From contig CAIMEY010000030.1 in assembly GCA_903840165.1 (NCBI GenBank), positions 62,001 through 126,000 of the forward strand: a stretch of 64,000 nt of DNA. The letters are read 5' to 3'. How positions within the stretch are numbered: the stretch's first letter is position 1; each line of letters starts with the position of its first letter. A program made the translations under genes and the position numbers. Shown here piece after piece: positions 9,441-20,358 of this stretch. Under the pieces are notes generated by a model that was not told the origin of the DNA, made no database searches, and worked only from the letters and a program-made list of their open reading frames with translations. Source of the DNA: an uncultured Myxococcales bacterium (GTDB lineage: Bacteria; Myxococcota_A; UBA9042).

Positions 9441-10705
9441 CCATGAAGACCCCGGGCCGCCGCTCCTTGCAAAACCGCATCTTCCTTTGGTTCGCCGCCG
9501 CCATCGCCCTAACGGCGGCTTTGTCCTTTGGTGTCATACGGTTGACTAGCCCCGCCATGCGTCCCGGCGAGCGTTTGCGTCTGGCCGCCGCCCGCCACAT
9601 CGGCCGCGTGTGGAATCATAGCCTTGAGCGCAGCACGTTCATTCACGAACTCGCTTCAGATCTTGAACAGCCCATCCAAGTATACGACAATAAAAACTTA
9701 TTGGTCGATCGCGACGGGGGAACCTGCGAGCACGAAGTCAATCGGACCCCCGTGGTCGTCGGCGACGAGACTTTGGGCGTCTTGGTTCTGTGCCGAAGCT
9801 CCGCCGAGTACCTGCCATTTTGGCGTAATTTCATAAATTTGAGTATTGCTATCCTCATGCTTTGGGCGGTGGCTGGTCGGATCGCCCGGCGGTTGGCGCG
9901 CCCCTTGGCGGACGTGGCGACGGTCGCCCAGCGGATCGGCGAAAGCGACTTGCAAGCCCGCGTCGCGATTGGACATCAGCACATTGGCGAAATTGAAGTC
10001 TTAGCGCGATCCGTCAACGACATGGCTGATCGCATTGGCAAACAGCTTGAAGATCAAAAAGAACTGCTGGCCACGGTTTCGCACGAGATGCGCACCCCGC
10101 TGGGCCACATGCGCCTGCTGGTGGAAATGGCGCGGGACGGGGCGCCGTTGGAGCGAATGCTCAATGATCTCGACGGAGAACTGGACGATTCGGATCACCT
10201 TGTTGGCCAGTTGACTGCCGGGGCGCGCCTGGACTTCACGGCCCTTCAGGTGCAACTGGTTGATCCCACGGAGCTCTGCATTCGCGCTTTGGAACGAATG
10301 GGGATTGAACCCTCTGTTCTGCAAGTGGATTCGCCCGGAATCAAGGTGCGCGCTGACCCAACGCTGCTGATGCGCGCCTTGACCAACTTGCTCGACAACG
10401 CACGCAAACACGGAAAAGAAGTGGTTGTTTTGCGGATCAGCGGGCAAGGCGATGCCGTGCGGTTGGAAGTCGACGACGCAGGGCCTGGCTTTGCGCCCGG
10501 TATGGAAACCCGCGCCTTTGACCGTTTCGAGCGCGGTGGCAGTCACGGCGCGTCCCTTGGGCTTGGCTTGCACCTGGTCAAGCGCATTGCTGAAGCACAT
10601 CAAGGGCATGTCTTCGCCCAAAACTTGCCTCAAGGCGGCGCTCGCGTTGGCCTCACCCTGCCTTGGGCGGCCACCGATGGCGGACCAGCTTCAAGCCGCG
10701 TCTGA
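9437..10705 (+). CDS. sensor histidine kinase (HAMP-HisKA-HATPase)
   Basis: A 422-aa membrane kinase. Its ATG overlaps the stop of the response regulator (ATGA at 9437-9440), so the pair is translationally coupled. One membrane segment lies at residues about 15-36 and a second at 132-148. They enclose a small periplasmic sensor of about 95 residues containing Cys97 and Cys119. A HAMP linker follows, then the dimerisation helix with the phosphorylated H216 in VSHEMRTPLGH, and the ATP-binding lid with LTNLLDNARKH and DDAGPGFAPG. The architecture is that of CpxA/RstB-type kinases. The two sensor cysteines could form a disulphide; what they sense is unknown. Confidence 0.95.
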   Translation: MTMKTPGRRSLQNRIFLWFAAAIALTAALSFGVIRLTSPAMRPGERLRLAAARHIGRVWNHSLERSTFIHELASDLEQPIQVYDNKNLLVDRDGGTCEHEVNRTPVVVGDETLGVLVLCRSSAEYLPFWRNFINLSIAILMLWAVAGRIARRLARPLADVATVAQRIGESDLQARVAIGHQHIGEIEVLARSVNDMADRIGKQLEDQKELLATVSHEMRTPLGHMRLLVEMARDGAPLERMLNDLDGELDDSDHLVGQLTAGARLDFTALQVQLVDPTELCIRALERMGIEPSVLQVDSPGIKVRADPTLLMRALTNLLDNARKHGKEVVVLRISGQGDAVRLEVDDAGPGFAPGMETRAFDRFERGGSHGASLGLGLHLVKRIAEAHQGHVFAQNLPQGGARVGLTLPWAATDGGPASSRV

Positions 10706-10743
10706 CCGCCCTTACGCCATAAAACCCTTGAGAAGATTGCAAT

Positions 10744-10779
10744 TCTGGCGTTTCTTGCCAGGTCTGGCGTTTTCCGCCA
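10744..10779. repeat. paired small hairpins with a repeated TCTGGCGTTT core
   Basis: The decamer TCTGGCGTTT occurs at 10744-10753 and 10763-10772. Each copy begins a small dyad: CTGGC/GCCAG at 10745-10761 and TGGCG/CGCCA at 10765-10779. It lies 40 bases after the kinase gene and 120 bases before the carboxypeptidase. It could be a transcription attenuator or a regulator-binding site. Confidence 0.35.
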
Positions 10780-10899
10780 CGCTCCAAGGTCAGCGCTGGC
10801 AACATCCTTTGCCGGCGGGCGATCGACACCGTGCGCGACGCGGGGACAGGCTAGCAATGCTACCCCCGCCGATCAGCCGATGACCATTGGAGGCATGGG

Positions 10900-12405
10900 G
10901 TGCGCATCGCCATTGTTTGGACCCTAGGGCTCTGCCTGCTGCTGCCACCCACCGCGGCTTGGAGCAAGGGTCCGCCCCATGCGTCGGCCAATGCTGCCGC
11001 CGTCACGGGCGAAACCGATGAAGGTGCTGAGCAAGCGCCGCCGGTCAAGGAACCCATCGGCAAAGGCCCTGTTTCTGCGCAAGAACTGCGAACCATCTTG
11101 CAGTCTGCGCCGGGCCAAGTGACGGCAACGGCGCTGATTGTCGATGCCAAGACTGGTCAGGTGATTCTCGACCTGCATGGCGAACAAGCCGTCTACATCG
11201 CCTCGGTCACCAAGCTTTTCAGCACGGCCGCGGCATTACGCAGCAAACCTGCGGACTTTCACCTGACGACGGAGGTGCGTTCTTCGCCCATCCATGCCGG
11301 CAGCGTCGATGGTTTGGCCCTGATCGGCGGCGGCGATCCCTCATTGGCAAACGCTGACTTAGCGCAGCTGGCCGACGCCGTGGCCGCCAAAGGCATCAAG
11401 AAGATCGGCAAACTGGTGATTGACGCTTCAATTTTCGACGACAAGCTGCCACGCGGCTTTGAGGAAAAGCAAACCGATGCCGCCTTTCGCGCCCCGGTTG
11501 GTGGCTTGCAAGTGGATGTTTCCACACTGTCCGTGGCCGTTCGCCCTGGCAAAGTTGGGGAGGCGCCCCTGGTAGAAGTGCTGCCCATCTGCAGTGACGC
11601 AGTGCAAATCACCAATCAAGCCAAGACGATCAAAGGGGGACGCGACACCCTGGCCGTCGTCACGCGCTCGCTGGGCCGGCGCACGGAGATCGTGGTGACT
11701 GGGGTCGTGAGCGCCAATCACAAGGTCGTCGGTTCGGGCAGGCGACGCGTCAGCGACAGCGCCTTGTTTGCCGGAGCCGTCTTTCGTTCCGCCTTGGAAA
11801 AACGAGGGATTTCGGTGCAGGGGGAACTCGTTCTGGCCAAGGCCGACGGCAAGTGGACGGCAGTAGCGTCCCACAACTCTGCTGAATTACAGAAAGTAGT
11901 CACCACGACCAACAAGATCTCGCAGAACCAGTATGCCGAATCGCTCTACAAGCTCGTCGGCGCTTGGGGAGGCACCGGTCCGTCAACAGCCGCCAAAGCC
12001 GAAACCGCGGTCAAGGCGGCCCTGGCGCCGCTCAACATCCGCTGGGGCAAAGACGGCACAATCGCTAATGGTTCTGGGCTTTACCATGCCCACAAAGTTT
12101 CGGCCCAGACGGTCGTCGATCTCCTGCGCGGCATGGCGAAGGACCCCGCCGGACCAGCCTGGATCGCTTCTTTGGCGATAGGCGGCAAGGATGGAACCCT
12201 GCGCGGGCGGATGCATGACGCGAACACGCAGGGCCGCGTGCAGGCCAAGACGGGTACCTTGGACGATGTGGTGGGCCTAGCTGGCTTTGCCCAGGGACCC
12301 GAGCAAAGCTATGTTTTTGCGATGTTTTTTAACCAAGTACGGGGCGGCGCGGCTCCCTACCGTGCCGTGCACGACCGCCTGCTGCGCCGGCTCTTGAGTC
12401 CCTAG
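10900..12405 (+). CDS. dacB: D-alanyl-D-alanine carboxypeptidase/endopeptidase, PBP4 (DacB) family
   Basis: A 501-aa periplasmic peptidoglycan hydrolase of peptidase family S13, which trims or cleaves D-Ala-containing cross-links. It starts at GTG 10900, with GGAGG about 8 bases upstream. A signal peptide (residues 1-20, ...LLLPPTAAWS) and a low-complexity linker come first. The three penicillin-binding motifs are present: S102-V-T-K105, S-Q-N (in KISQNQYAESL) and K-T-G (AKTGTLDDVVG). The inserted domain between the first two motifs is of normal family size. It follows a two-component system by about 190 bases, so it may be a target or operon member. The chemistry is secure; whether it acts mainly as carboxypeptidase or endopeptidase is not. 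Confidence 0.93.
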   Translation: MRIAIVWTLGLCLLLPPTAAWSKGPPHASANAAAVTGETDEGAEQAPPVKEPIGKGPVSAQELRTILQSAPGQVTATALIVDAKTGQVILDLHGEQAVYIASVTKLFSTAAALRSKPADFHLTTEVRSSPIHAGSVDGLALIGGGDPSLANADLAQLADAVAAKGIKKIGKLVIDASIFDDKLPRGFEEKQTDAAFRAPVGGLQVDVSTLSVAVRPGKVGEAPLVEVLPICSDAVQITNQAKTIKGGRDTLAVVTRSLGRRTEIVVTGVVSANHKVVGSGRRRVSDSALFAGAVFRSALEKRGISVQGELVLAKADGKWTAVASHNSAELQKVVTTTNKISQNQYAESLYKLVGAWGGTGPSTAAKAETAVKAALAPLNIRWGKDGTIANGSGLYHAHKVSAQTVVDLLRGMAKDPAGPAWIASLAIGGKDGTLRGRMHDANTQGRVQAKTGTLDDVVGLAGFAQGPEQSYVFAMFFNQVRGGAAPYRAVHDRLLRRLLSP

Positions 12406-12646
12406 GGGATCGTGCCGTCGGTCGCGCCATGGCTGGCGGTTCCAGACACGGGGCGCCAACTGCCACCAAGAGCAACTGGCGCTGAAGTACAAGGATCTCA
12501 TAGGGATCTGGCTAGCTGTCTGGAACTGAGCTCGCAACCTTGCGCGCCGCCTTGCAGTCAGTACACTGCAGGGTGACGAAGTCGCGCCTGGATGAGTCCC
12601 GCGGCGGACTATCAACGGGTTCATAAAGGCGCGTGGAGTGAACGAG

Positions 12647-15600
12647 ATGGCACGTGGAGTCAAGAAGATGCCCCTTAGTTTGACGTTTTCTCAGGTAGCC
12701 TCCGGCGCGACGCGCAAGGCCGGATTGTTGGGCACTGGCGCATTGTTTGCCATGTCCGGCGCTCTGCTGGCGTTCGCCGGCGCAGGGTTGACCCTGTCCG
12801 GTTGCGGCGGCGCGGCGGCACCCACACCCGCGCAGGACACTTGGGTCTTCACCGTGCCCGAAACCAGCGGCGCCGACGCCAAGCCCGACACGCCGTCCCC
12901 CACCGATGTTGTCAATACGGACACGGATGTGGTCGATGCTACGGCCGATTCGCCGGACCTTGGACCTGACCCCGATGCCGTCACCGACGATGCAACGCCG
13001 GCCCAAGATGCTGACAGCGTCGACGCCGTAGCCACCGACGTCGCCGACCCTTGCACGCCCAATCCGTGTACGGCGCCGAACTTCACCCAATGCACAGCGC
13101 AGGTTGTCGACGGCGTGCTTCAGGGCGTCTGCAGTTGTGACGCTGGCTACACCCAGCAACTCGATGGATCGTGCGCAAAACCTTGTGATCTCACAGCAGT
13201 TGGCGATTACGACCCACCCAAGAACGTCAAGAAGGGCGATCTGGTCATTACCGAGCTGATGATTCAGCCGGTGGCCGCCTCCGATGGCAATGATCACAGC
13301 GGCGAATGGTTTGAAATCAAGAACGTATCCAAGGCCAAGATCGACCTCAATGGCTTGACCATTACCGAAAAGGTCGGCGTCGACTACCACAAGATCAAAG
13401 GCTGCCCCAATACCCTGACATTACAGCCCAATCAGATCATGGTCCTGGCTCATGCCGACAAGAGCACCAACGGCGGCTTCATCCCCAACTACATCTACGA
13501 CAACGTGGCCTTCAAGAACTTCACCGACGATGTGATTTTACGCGCTGAATACAGCAACATCGGCGGCAATGACGTCGACATCGATTCGGTAGCCTGGGAC
13601 GGCGGCTGGACCATGATCAAGGACAACAAGGGCCACTCCCTGTCCCTGGACACCACCGAAACGACCGCCACAGGCAATGACGATCCGACCAACTACTGCG
13701 CCTCGCAAGAATCGATGCCAGATGGCGATTTTGGCTCGCCAGGCGTGGCCAACAAGAAGTGCCCCGCGCCACCGGACACCGACAATGACGGGATTATCGA
13801 CGACTTCGACAACTGCCCGCTGATCCCCAATCCCGACCAAACCGACACCGACAATGACGGGGTCGGCGATGAATGCGACAACTGCCCCAATACGCCTAAT
13901 GCCGATCAAGCTGATGCCGACAAAGACGGCAAGGGCGACGCCTGCGACCCGGCGATTTGCGGCGATGGCGAGTTGGACCTCGGCGAAACGTGCGACGACA
14001 CACAGCCCGGCGATGCAGACCTGAGCAATGACGGCTGCGAAAAGTGCCAAATTACGCCGGTTTTGCCAGGCAACATCGTCATCACCGAAGTCATGGCCCA
14101 TAGCGACCAGGGCAGCCCGGTCGATCCCAAGGGCCAGTGGATCGAACTGTACAACATCGGTAGCCAAGCCGTGACCCTCAACGGCTGGGTGCTCAAGATC
14201 AAGGGCGCGAACAACAAGAACGTGATTGCGTCGCCCAAGAACTTGATTCTTAATGCTAAATCCTACTTGGTCATCGGCAATACCGACAGCAAGCCGGACA
14301 ACGGCAACATCAAGGTAGACTATGCCTATGCCGGCTTTGTGCTGGACAGCGCGGCCGACACGTTGACGCTGATCGACCAGGCAAACCTGATTCAAGTCGA
14401 CAAGTTGCAGTACAACGTCGCCACGCCACCGGTGCAGGCCAACAAGTCCTTGCAGCTCGATGCCGCTCACTTGTCGACCGTTGACAACGACAAGAAGCTC
14501 TACTGGTGCTACGGCACGGCCGCCATCGATGACGCCGGGGGTAATCCGAACGGCCTGCTCGGCACACCGGGCGCCGCAAACGTATCTTGCACGCCCGCGG
14601 GACAGGACTTCGACGGCGACGGCATCAACAATGAAGTCGACAACTGCGTGTACGTGCCCAATCCCGACCAGACCGACACCGACAAGGACGGCTTTGGCGA
14701 CGACTGCGATACCTGTGAAACTATAGCCGATCCCGCGCAGTTGGACACGGACTCGGACGGCGTTGGCGACGCGTGCGACAACTGCATCAGCATCGTCAAC
14801 GGCACGCAAAAAGACAGTGATGGCAATGGCTACGGCGATGCGTGCGACAGCAAGACCTGCGGCGACAACAAGGTGCAGACGCCGGCCGAAACCTGCGACG
14901 ACGGCAATACCATCGCTGGCGACGGTTGCAGCCAGAACTGCCAGAAGGAAGCCTACGCCACGGGTTCTCTAGTCATCTCCGAAATCATGATTAATTCCCA
15001 AGCCATCAGCAGTACGCTGGGCGAGTGGGTCGAAATCTACAACCCAGGCGACCAAGCCATCGACCTCAACGGCTTGACGCTGCGGGACGAGAAAACGGAC
15101 AAAGTTTCGCTGCAGTTGCTCAAGGCGGCACGGATTCCGCCCAAGGCATTTTGGCTTCTGTCGCCCAGCGCCGACAAAGCGCAGAACGGCGGCATCAACG
15201 TCAATGTATCTTATGAGAAGTTCGGCACTTTTACGCTGAACAACGCCGTGCCCGATCAGGTCATCATCGAATGGAATGGCAACATCATTGATGAAGTCAG
15301 CTACTTGGCCAAGGGACAAGGCTGCACGCTCAATCCGCCCGTACCCGACTGCAACAACGCTGGCTACCCGATGATCAAGGGTAAATCCATGCAGTTAGAC
15401 CCAGGCGGCTACACGGCTACCAAGAACGATGATTACACCAACTGGTGCGCAGCCAAAGCGACCTTCGGCAGCGGCGGCGACTGGGGCACGCCTGGCCAGA
15501 CCAATCCGCCGTGCATCAATCCCTGCGATGGCAAAGCGGATTACACCAATTGCGGCGCGGGCCTCATTTGCATGACCGGCCAATGCGCGCCGGCCCCGAA

Positions 15601-16489
15601 ATGCGGCGACGGCATCTTGCAGCCGAACAACAATGAGGAATGTGACGACGGCAACAACAAGGATGGCGACGGCTGCTCAGCGACCTGCAAGAAGGAAGTG
15701 CCTAGCCAGCCCGATGGCACGTTGATTATTACCGAAATCATGCCGAACCCCGACGCCGTCCCCGACTTGGTGGGCGAATGGTTCGAGGTCTATAACGCCG
15801 GTACAAAGCCTATCGATCTAACAGGTTGGACAATCAAGTCGGGTACGGCTGTCGCGCCTCAGGTGCACAAGGTCAGCGCAGGTGGCAAGTTCGCGGCCTG
15901 GCCACCGGTGATTGCCGCTAAAACCTATGCGATTATCTGCGGTTCAGCGGATATGTCTCTCAATAATGGCCTAGCCGCCGTCTATGGCTGGCAGGACAAT
16001 GCCAACACGTCGCCGTGCAAGGTCTCGACAGACTGCGCCGCTGACGGTAGCCAGAAATGCGACGGCACCTTGAAATGCTCAGCAAACTTCAGCTTGCCCA
16101 ACGCGACATCCAAGCTCACGCTCCTCAACCCCCAGGGCGTGACCATTGATGAAGTAGACTACACGGTGCTGCCCTTTACGGTCGGCGGCTCAACGATGCT
16201 CAAGCTCGAATGCACAACGCCCGCCGGCAATGACGCCAAAGCCTGCTGGGTGCCTGCGCTGTTGACCTGCCCATACGGCACGCTCATCGGCATGTCTGGC
16301 TTCTCGTCGAACAACACGTGCAACAGCGATGCGGACTGCAACGTCAATGATCCGCTGTCGCAGTGCATTCCGATCAAGACGTCGTTCAACGCCGGTAAGT
16401 ACACGTACACCTACGACAAAGCCGGCTCCATGACCTGTGCCGATCGCGAGCGCGGCACCCCGGGCACGGCCAACAGCACCTGCATGTAG
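12647..16489 (+). CDS. lamin-tail-domain lipoprotein with TSP3 and DUF4215-like Cys repeats
   Basis: About 1,280 aa. GTG 12638 or ATG 12647 could start it; the ATG has GGAG 9 bases upstream. The signal peptide ends in the lipobox LSGC. A spacer of about 90 residues rich in Asp, Thr and Pro follows. Four lamin-tail domains then appear, each opening with a variant of 'VITEIMxNP....GEWxEIYNxGxxxIDLxGWxI'. Between them lie thrombospondin type-3-like calcium repeats ([28 protein letters not shown]) and myxobacterial Cys repeats (CGDG.....ETCDDGN...GDGCS..C). The organisation is typical of large secreted proteins in Myxococcota. It probably sits on the cell surface with calcium-stiffened linkers. 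Function and ligand are unknown. Its 3' end faces the convergent ABC transporter gene. Confidence 0.88.
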   Translation: MARGVKKMPLSLTFSQVASGATRKAGLLGTGALFAMSGALLAFAGAGLTLSGCGGAAAPTPAQDTWVFTVPETSGADAKPDTPSPTDVVNTDTDVVDATADSPDLGPDPDAVTDDATPAQDADSVDAVATDVADPCTPNPCTAPNFTQCTAQVVDGVLQGVCSCDAGYTQQLDGSCAKPCDLTAVGDYDPPKNVKKGDLVITELMIQPVAASDGNDHSGEWFEIKNVSKAKIDLNGLTITEKVGVDYHKIKGCPNTLTLQPNQIMVLAHADKSTNGGFIPNYIYDNVAFKNFTDDVILRAEYSNIGGNDVDIDSVAWDGGWTMIKDNKGHSLSLDTTETTATGNDDPTNYCASQESMPDGDFGSPGVANKKCPAPPDTDNDGIIDDFDNCPLIPNPDQTDTDNDGVGDECDNCPNTPNADQADADKDGKGDACDPAICGDGELDLGETCDDTQPGDADLSNDGCEKCQITPVLPGNIVITEVMAHSDQGSPVDPKGQWIELYNIGSQAVTLNGWVLKIKGANNKNVIASPKNLILNAKSYLVIGNTDSKPDNGNIKVDYAYAGFVLDSAADTLTLIDQANLIQVDKLQYNVATPPVQANKSLQLDAAHLSTVDNDKKLYWCYGTAAIDDAGGNPNGLLGTPGAANVSCTPAGQDFDGDGINNEVDNCVYVPNPDQTDTDKDGFGDDCDTCETIADPAQLDTDSDGVGDACDNCISIVNGTQKDSDGNGYGDACDSKTCGDNKVQTPAETCDDGNTIAGDGCSQNCQKEAYATGSLVISEIMINSQAISSTLGEWVEIYNPGDQAIDLNGLTLRDEKTDKVSLQLLKAARIPPKAFWLLSPSADKAQNGGINVNVSYEKFGTFTLNNAVPDQVIIEWNGNIIDEVSYLAKGQGCTLNPPVPDCNNAGYPMIKGKSMQLDPGGYTATKNDDYTNWCAAKATFGSGGDWGTPGQTNPPCINPCDGKADYTNCGAGLICMTGQCAPAPKCGDGILQPNNNEECDDGNNKDGDGCSATCKKEVPSQPDGTLIITEIMPNPDAVPDLVGEWFEVYNAGTKPIDLTGWTIKSGTAVAPQVHKVSAGGKFAAWPPVIAAKTYAIICGSADMSLNNGLAAVYGWQDNANTSPCKVSTDCAADGSQKCDGTLKCSANFSLPNATSKLTLLNPQGVTIDEVDYTVLPFTVGGSTMLKLECTTPAGNDAKACWVPALLTCPYGTLIGMSGFSSNNTCNSDADCNVNDPLSQCIPIKTSFNAGKYTYTYDKAGSMTCADRERGTPGTANSTCM

Positions 16490-16524
16490 GCCAAAGGTCG
16501 CCCGCGGGACCGACAACTGCGCAC

Positions 16525-16549
16525 AAACCCTTGTAATTTCAAGGTGTTT
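16525..16549. terminator. candidate bidirectional terminator between convergent genes
   Basis: AAAC-CCTTG (16525-16533) pairs with CAAGG-T-GTTT (16540-16549), a 9-bp stem with one bulged T and the loop TAATTT. Its ends are A-rich and T-rich, as expected of a terminator working both ways, and it sits between the lamin-tail gene and the ABC transporter. Confidence 0.5.
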
Positions 16550-16620
16550 AGCGTCGACACGCCAACGCCCATCATCTTGAGCCGATAAGAACCGCCGTCA
16601 CCCGCACGCAGTGGCTACGG

Positions 16621-18453
16621 TCAGCGGTAGCCCTTGGCCTGCAGCTCAAACAAGTGCGCATACTGCCTGCCGCTCTGAAGCAATTCGGCGTGGGTGCCCG
16701 ATTCTTGCACACGCCCTTGGTCCAAGACGACGATGCGATCGGCGCGGCGGACAGTGGAGAACCGGTGTGAAATCAGAATACACATGCGGCCCTGCGCTTC
16801 GGACTGCAGCCGGTCGAAGATCTCGGCTTCAGCGCTGGCGTCCATGGCGCTGGTCGGCTCATCGAGTACCAGAATGCTCGCCTGCGGGCGCATCAGGGCC
16901 CGGCTCAGGGCAACCCGCTGCCACTGCCCACCAGAGAGCTCGCGACCGCCCTGAAACCATTTGCCAAGCTGGGTTTGGTAGCCCAGGGGCAGTGCCGTCA
17001 GCAGTTCGTCAGCAAGGCCCTTGCGCGCAGCGGCCTGCCAACGCGTCGCATCGGCAAAGTGCGCCACATCGCCTGCACCAATGTTTTCGCCCGCGAGGAG
17101 TTGGTAACGAACAAAGTCTTGAAAAATAACAGCGATCCGTTCGCGCAGGGTGCCTATCTGCCAGGATTGCAGGTCCAGTCCATCGAGCAACACCCGCCCC
17201 TGGGTCGGCACGTACAACCGCGTCAAGAGCTTGATAAGTGTGGTCTTTCCCGAGCCATTGGACCCAACCAGCGCCAAAGTCTCGCCGGGACGCACGTGCA
17301 AATCGATATCCTGCAGCGCCGGCGTCTGCGCATCCGGATAGGTGAAGCTGACGTGCTCAAATCGCAAACCATCTGAAGGGTTAGGCCCCGTTACTGCTTG
17401 ACCAATGGGCGGCGGCGTCGGCAAATCGAGCAGTTCGAACAAAGTCGAAAGGTAGAGGTTGTCTTCATAGAGACCGCCAACCGCCAAAAGCGTCGCAGTT
17501 ACAGAACCTTGCCCCTGCTTAAACAGGAGGAGATACAGGGTCATGGTGCCCAGGGACAGACTGCCCAAAGACGCCTCGCGCACCGTCCAGGCAAAGGCCG
17601 CGTACAGGGCCAGCGCCGCGAGCAGCCCAAGAAGCAATCCCCAAAGATTACGATGCAGTGTCAGCGCCCGGTCCTCCGCATAGACCTTGGCGAAGATGCG
17701 CTGATAGCGGTCAAGGAGCAGAGGCCCCAGGCCCAAGGTCGCGACTTCCTTGATGGAATCTTCCCGCGCCAGCAGCGTTTCTAGGTAGGCCTGTTGCCGT
17801 GTCTCAGGACTGCGCCAGCGAAACAGGCGAAAGGCCGCGCCGGAAAAGCGCATTTCGGCGACAAAGGCCGGCAGTCCAGCGCAGAGCAGCAAGACCACGG
17901 ACCAAGGGGAGAAGCCAATAAGAATCACTGCAAAACTACAGAGTTGCAGGAAGTTCTGCGCGATCGAGAACAGACGCTGAATCAGACTCAGCGGCCGAAT
18001 CGAGGCCTCACGACGTGCGCGGGTCAGCGCATCATAGGTCGCGGCATCCTCAAACTGCGGCAGCGACATTTCGGCCGATTTGCGCAGAATCAGCACATTG
18101 ACGGCATGGCCCAAACGCGCCCGCATCAACGATTGCACTGTACTTTGAAGGCGTTGAGCCGAAAGCAGCGCAATAGCCAACGCGGCTTCATAGCCCACCC
18201 AATGCCAAGGCGCGTGACGATCGCCGCCTGCCGCCGCGCTCACCACGGAGTCGACTAAGCCCTTGCCAACCCAAGCAATTGCCGCCGGAATCACGCCGCA
18301 TAAGACCGTCAAGACAGCAAGCCAAGCGCAGAGGTCCGGGACCGTGCGCCACACCAAGGCCAAGGCTCTAGGCAACTGCGGGAGAACACGAATGAACTCG
18401 CCCAGTGTCGTGTGGCGCGGCGGCGAGTTTAGGTCGGGCTGGGGATGGGACAA
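16621..18453 (-). CDS. ABC exporter, fused permease and ATPase
   Basis: About 610 aa. A TTG at 18453 has GGAG just upstream; TTG 18480 is the longer alternative. The N-terminal half carries about six membrane helices of the type-IV exporter fold. The C-terminal half is a nucleotide-binding domain with Walker A GSNGSGKTT, a Q-loop in IFQDFVRY, signature LSGGQWQRVALSRAL, Walker B SILVLDEPTSAMD and H-loop LISHRF. As a half-transporter it should work as a homodimer. Exporters of this class move lipids, peptides or drugs; the substrate cannot be read from the sequence. It lies 87 bases downstream of the OmpA-like lipoprotein on the same strand and may be co-transcribed. Confidence 0.92.
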   Translation of the reverse strand: MSHPQPDLNSPPRHTTLGEFIRVLPQLPRALALVWRTVPDLCAWLAVLTVLCGVIPAAIAWVGKGLVDSVVSAAAGGDRHAPWHWVGYEAALAIALLSAQRLQSTVQSLMRARLGHAVNVLILRKSAEMSLPQFEDAATYDALTRARREASIRPLSLIQRLFSIAQNFLQLCSFAVILIGFSPWSVVLLLCAGLPAFVAEMRFSGAAFRLFRWRSPETRQQAYLETLLAREDSIKEVATLGLGPLLLDRYQRIFAKVYAEDRALTLHRNLWGLLLGLLAALALYAAFAWTVREASLGSLSLGTMTLYLLLFKQGQGSVTATLLAVGGLYEDNLYLSTLFELLDLPTPPPIGQAVTGPNPSDGLRFEHVSFTYPDAQTPALQDIDLHVRPGETLALVGSNGSGKTTLIKLLTRLYVPTQGRVLLDGLDLQSWQIGTLRERIAVIFQDFVRYQLLAGENIGAGDVAHFADATRWQAAARKGLADELLTALPLGYQTQLGKWFQGGRELSGGQWQRVALSRALMRPQASILVLDEPTSAMDASAEAEIFDRLQSEAQGRMCILISHRFSTVRRADRIVVLDQGRVQESGTHAELLQSGRQYAHLFELQAKGYR

Positions 18454-18540
18454 TGGACTCCGAGCTCGACCGGCGGGCAATTACCGCTGTGGCCTGAATG
18501 ACGACACGTCATCCCCGAATTATCCTGCTAAGAGATGGAC

Positions 18541-19731
18541 TTAGGGCTTCTTGTCGTCGCCCACGACAAAGTTGAACTCCACGCGACGGTTCTTGTCCCA
18601 CGCATCGGTATTATGACCCGGATCGATGGGCCGCTCCTCGCCATAACCCATTGGAATCAAACGACTTCTCGCAATGCCGCGCTTGACCAAGGCCGCCACC
18701 ACGCTCTCCGCCCGGGCCTGCGAGAGCTTCTTGTTCTTGGCATCGGGCCCGCGTTCATCGGTATGTCCCTCCACCTGCACGGTGACGTCGGACTTCTCGC
18801 GCAGCGCTTGGGACGCTTCATCCAGAATTTCTTCAGAAATCGTGCCGACGATCTTGGCCGAGTTGGTGGCGAACAGAATCTGCTTCTTAAAGACGATGCG
18901 GTTGTCTTCAACCACGATATTCTTGAATTCCTTAGGCGGCGGAGGCGCTTGTGGCAACTCATCCGGGCAGCCGTCCTCATCGTCCTTGCCGTTGAATACT
19001 TCAGGCTTGTCCGGACACTGATCGTCCTTGCGCGGGTAATCCAGGATGCCATCGCCGTCGTTGTCGAAGTCGGGGCAGCCATCCAAATCTTCAAAACCGT
19101 CTTTGTCTTCGCTGACGTTCGGGCACTTGTCCTTGACATCGAGGATGCCGTCCTGGTCATTGTCCGGGTCCGGGCAGCCGTCTTCGTCTAGGAATCCGTC
19201 TTTGTCTTCAGGCTGATCTGGGCAGCGGTCCTGCTGATCGTGGATGCCGTCGCCGTCGCGATCGTATTCGGGGCAACCGTCGTCGTCCTGATCGTTATCG
19301 AAATCCTCGGGTTCGTCCGGGCACTTGTCGTCGGCGTCGCACAGTCCATCGCCGTCGCGGTCAGGGCAGCAGCCCTTTTTGTCTTTGACCGCAAGGACTT
19401 TCTGCGTGTGATCATGCGCTTGGTCCAGGTGGTGCTTGGCGCTCACCATGTCACCGTAGCTGCTTTCCAACCGCGCGTAGTCGATGTGGGCCTCAGCCAA
19501 AGCCAAGTCCTTGGGGGCGCAGTAGTACGCCGGCACCTTGGCACTGCGCACCTGAGCCTCTAAGGTCTCAGTTTCGCTGGTCACTTCGGATCCCGTGGCG
19601 CAGGCTCCGAGCGCGAGCGCACAAAGGGCAGCCAGCCACAGAGGCAGATGGCCCGGACCGGACCGGCCGACGCGCTTTGCCCACGCAACAACTTGAAATC
19701 GTTGAGTGGTTTTAGGGTAATTGGCAATCAT
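18541..19731 (-). CDS. OmpA-family lipoprotein with TSP3 calcium repeats
   Basis: About 396 aa. The start is placed at ATG 19731 (GAGAG upstream); ATG 19746 is in frame. The signal peptide ends in the lipobox LGAC. Residues after about 60 (YYCAPKDLALAEAHIDYARLE) resemble the helical region of DUF4398-like lipoproteins. A run of thrombospondin type-3-like repeats follows (DRDGDGIHDQQDRCPD, DNDGDGILD), then a proline linker. The C-terminal OmpA peptidoglycan-binding domain has the diaminopimelate-binding segment VEGHTDERG...LSQARAESV...GYGEERP. It probably tethers the outer membrane to peptidoglycan, with calcium stiffening the spacer. The DUF4398 lipoprotein immediately upstream on the same strand supports an envelope complex. 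Confidence 0.92.
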   Translation of the reverse strand: MIANYPKTTQRFQVVAWAKRVGRSGPGHLPLWLAALCALALGACATGSEVTSETETLEAQVRSAKVPAYYCAPKDLALAEAHIDYARLESSYGDMVSAKHHLDQAHDHTQKVLAVKDKKGCCPDRDGDGLCDADDKCPDEPEDFDNDQDDDGCPEYDRDGDGIHDQQDRCPDQPEDKDGFLDEDGCPDPDNDQDGILDVKDKCPNVSEDKDGFEDLDGCPDFDNDGDGILDYPRKDDQCPDKPEVFNGKDDEDGCPDELPQAPPPPKEFKNIVVEDNRIVFKKQILFATNSAKIVGTISEEILDEASQALREKSDVTVQVEGHTDERGPDAKNKKLSQARAESVVAALVKRGIARSRLIPMGYGEERPIDPGHNTDAWDKNRRVEFNFVVGDDKKP

Positions 19732-19911
19732 GCGGCTCTCATCCATGGGCCAGGGGACGGCCTTGGGGCGACATCTGAATCATGGAGCCACGTTTGCTAC
19801 CCATGATGCTCGGCTGCCGACTTCTACCAAACGCTCAGGCTCGTCCGTAGGCAACGGGCCAAATCAAGGTTGGCAGCCTGCAAACTTGCAGAATGACTGC
19901 CATAATACGAC

Positions 19912-20358
19912 TTACCCACCAGACGGCGTGAACGAGGGTGCCTTGGGCGGCTCAGCCGGGCGATCCCGCGTGCCGGCATCCTTGGGCGCGAACTTCTGCC
20001 GACGCTTCTCCCGGTCTTCATTGAGGCGGGCGACATCCACAGCCTTCTCCGCCGCCGTTTGGCTGATGCGGGCGTACTCCGTGGCCTGTTCATACATGCC
20101 TTCACCCTGCAATTTCTTGGCTTTTTGCAGGTAGACCGTGGCGCGGGTCGTCTCATAGGGCGCGTACTTGTCGCCGTCGTGCGCATTGACCTCATCGACG
20201 GCGTGGCGCGCGTCGGAAATCGAGGAGCTGGCTGTGACCGAGCCGCAACCGCCAAGGCCCAGACTGGCCAGCAAACTGAGGCCGGCCAGCCAGCCAGCGG
20301 TCAAGCGTGCGGTGCGCGAGGTGGCGCAGGGGCTCGTTAATCTTGCAAGAGACTTCAT
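19912..20358 (-). CDS. DUF4398-type lipoprotein
   Basis: A 148-aa lipoprotein starting at ATG 20358 (an ATG at 20406 is also in frame). The lipobox is LGGC, after a signal peptide of about 30 residues. The mature part is a helical segment (ISDARHAVDEVNAHDGDKYAP...TTRATVYLQKAKKL...YEQATEYARISQTAAEKA) matching the DUF4398 pattern of paired helices. The tail is Lys/Arg/Pro-rich. DUF4398 proteins are often found beside OmpA-family lipoproteins, as here (180 bases to the next start). The biochemical role is not established. Confidence 0.85.
   Translation of the reverse strand: MKSLARLTSPCATSRTARLTAGWLAGLSLLASLGLGGCGSVTASSSISDARHAVDEVNAHDGDKYAPYETTRATVYLQKAKKLQGEGMYEQATEYARISQTAAEKAVDVARLNEDREKRRQKFAPKDAGTRDRPAEPPKAPSFTPSGG

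Noticed and set aside
13538-14809. 423-codon minus-strand ORF opposite the lamin-tail protein
   Set aside because: Valine- and alanine-rich shadow with no start site or domain. The plus-strand protein has clear lamin-tail and TSP3 repeats.
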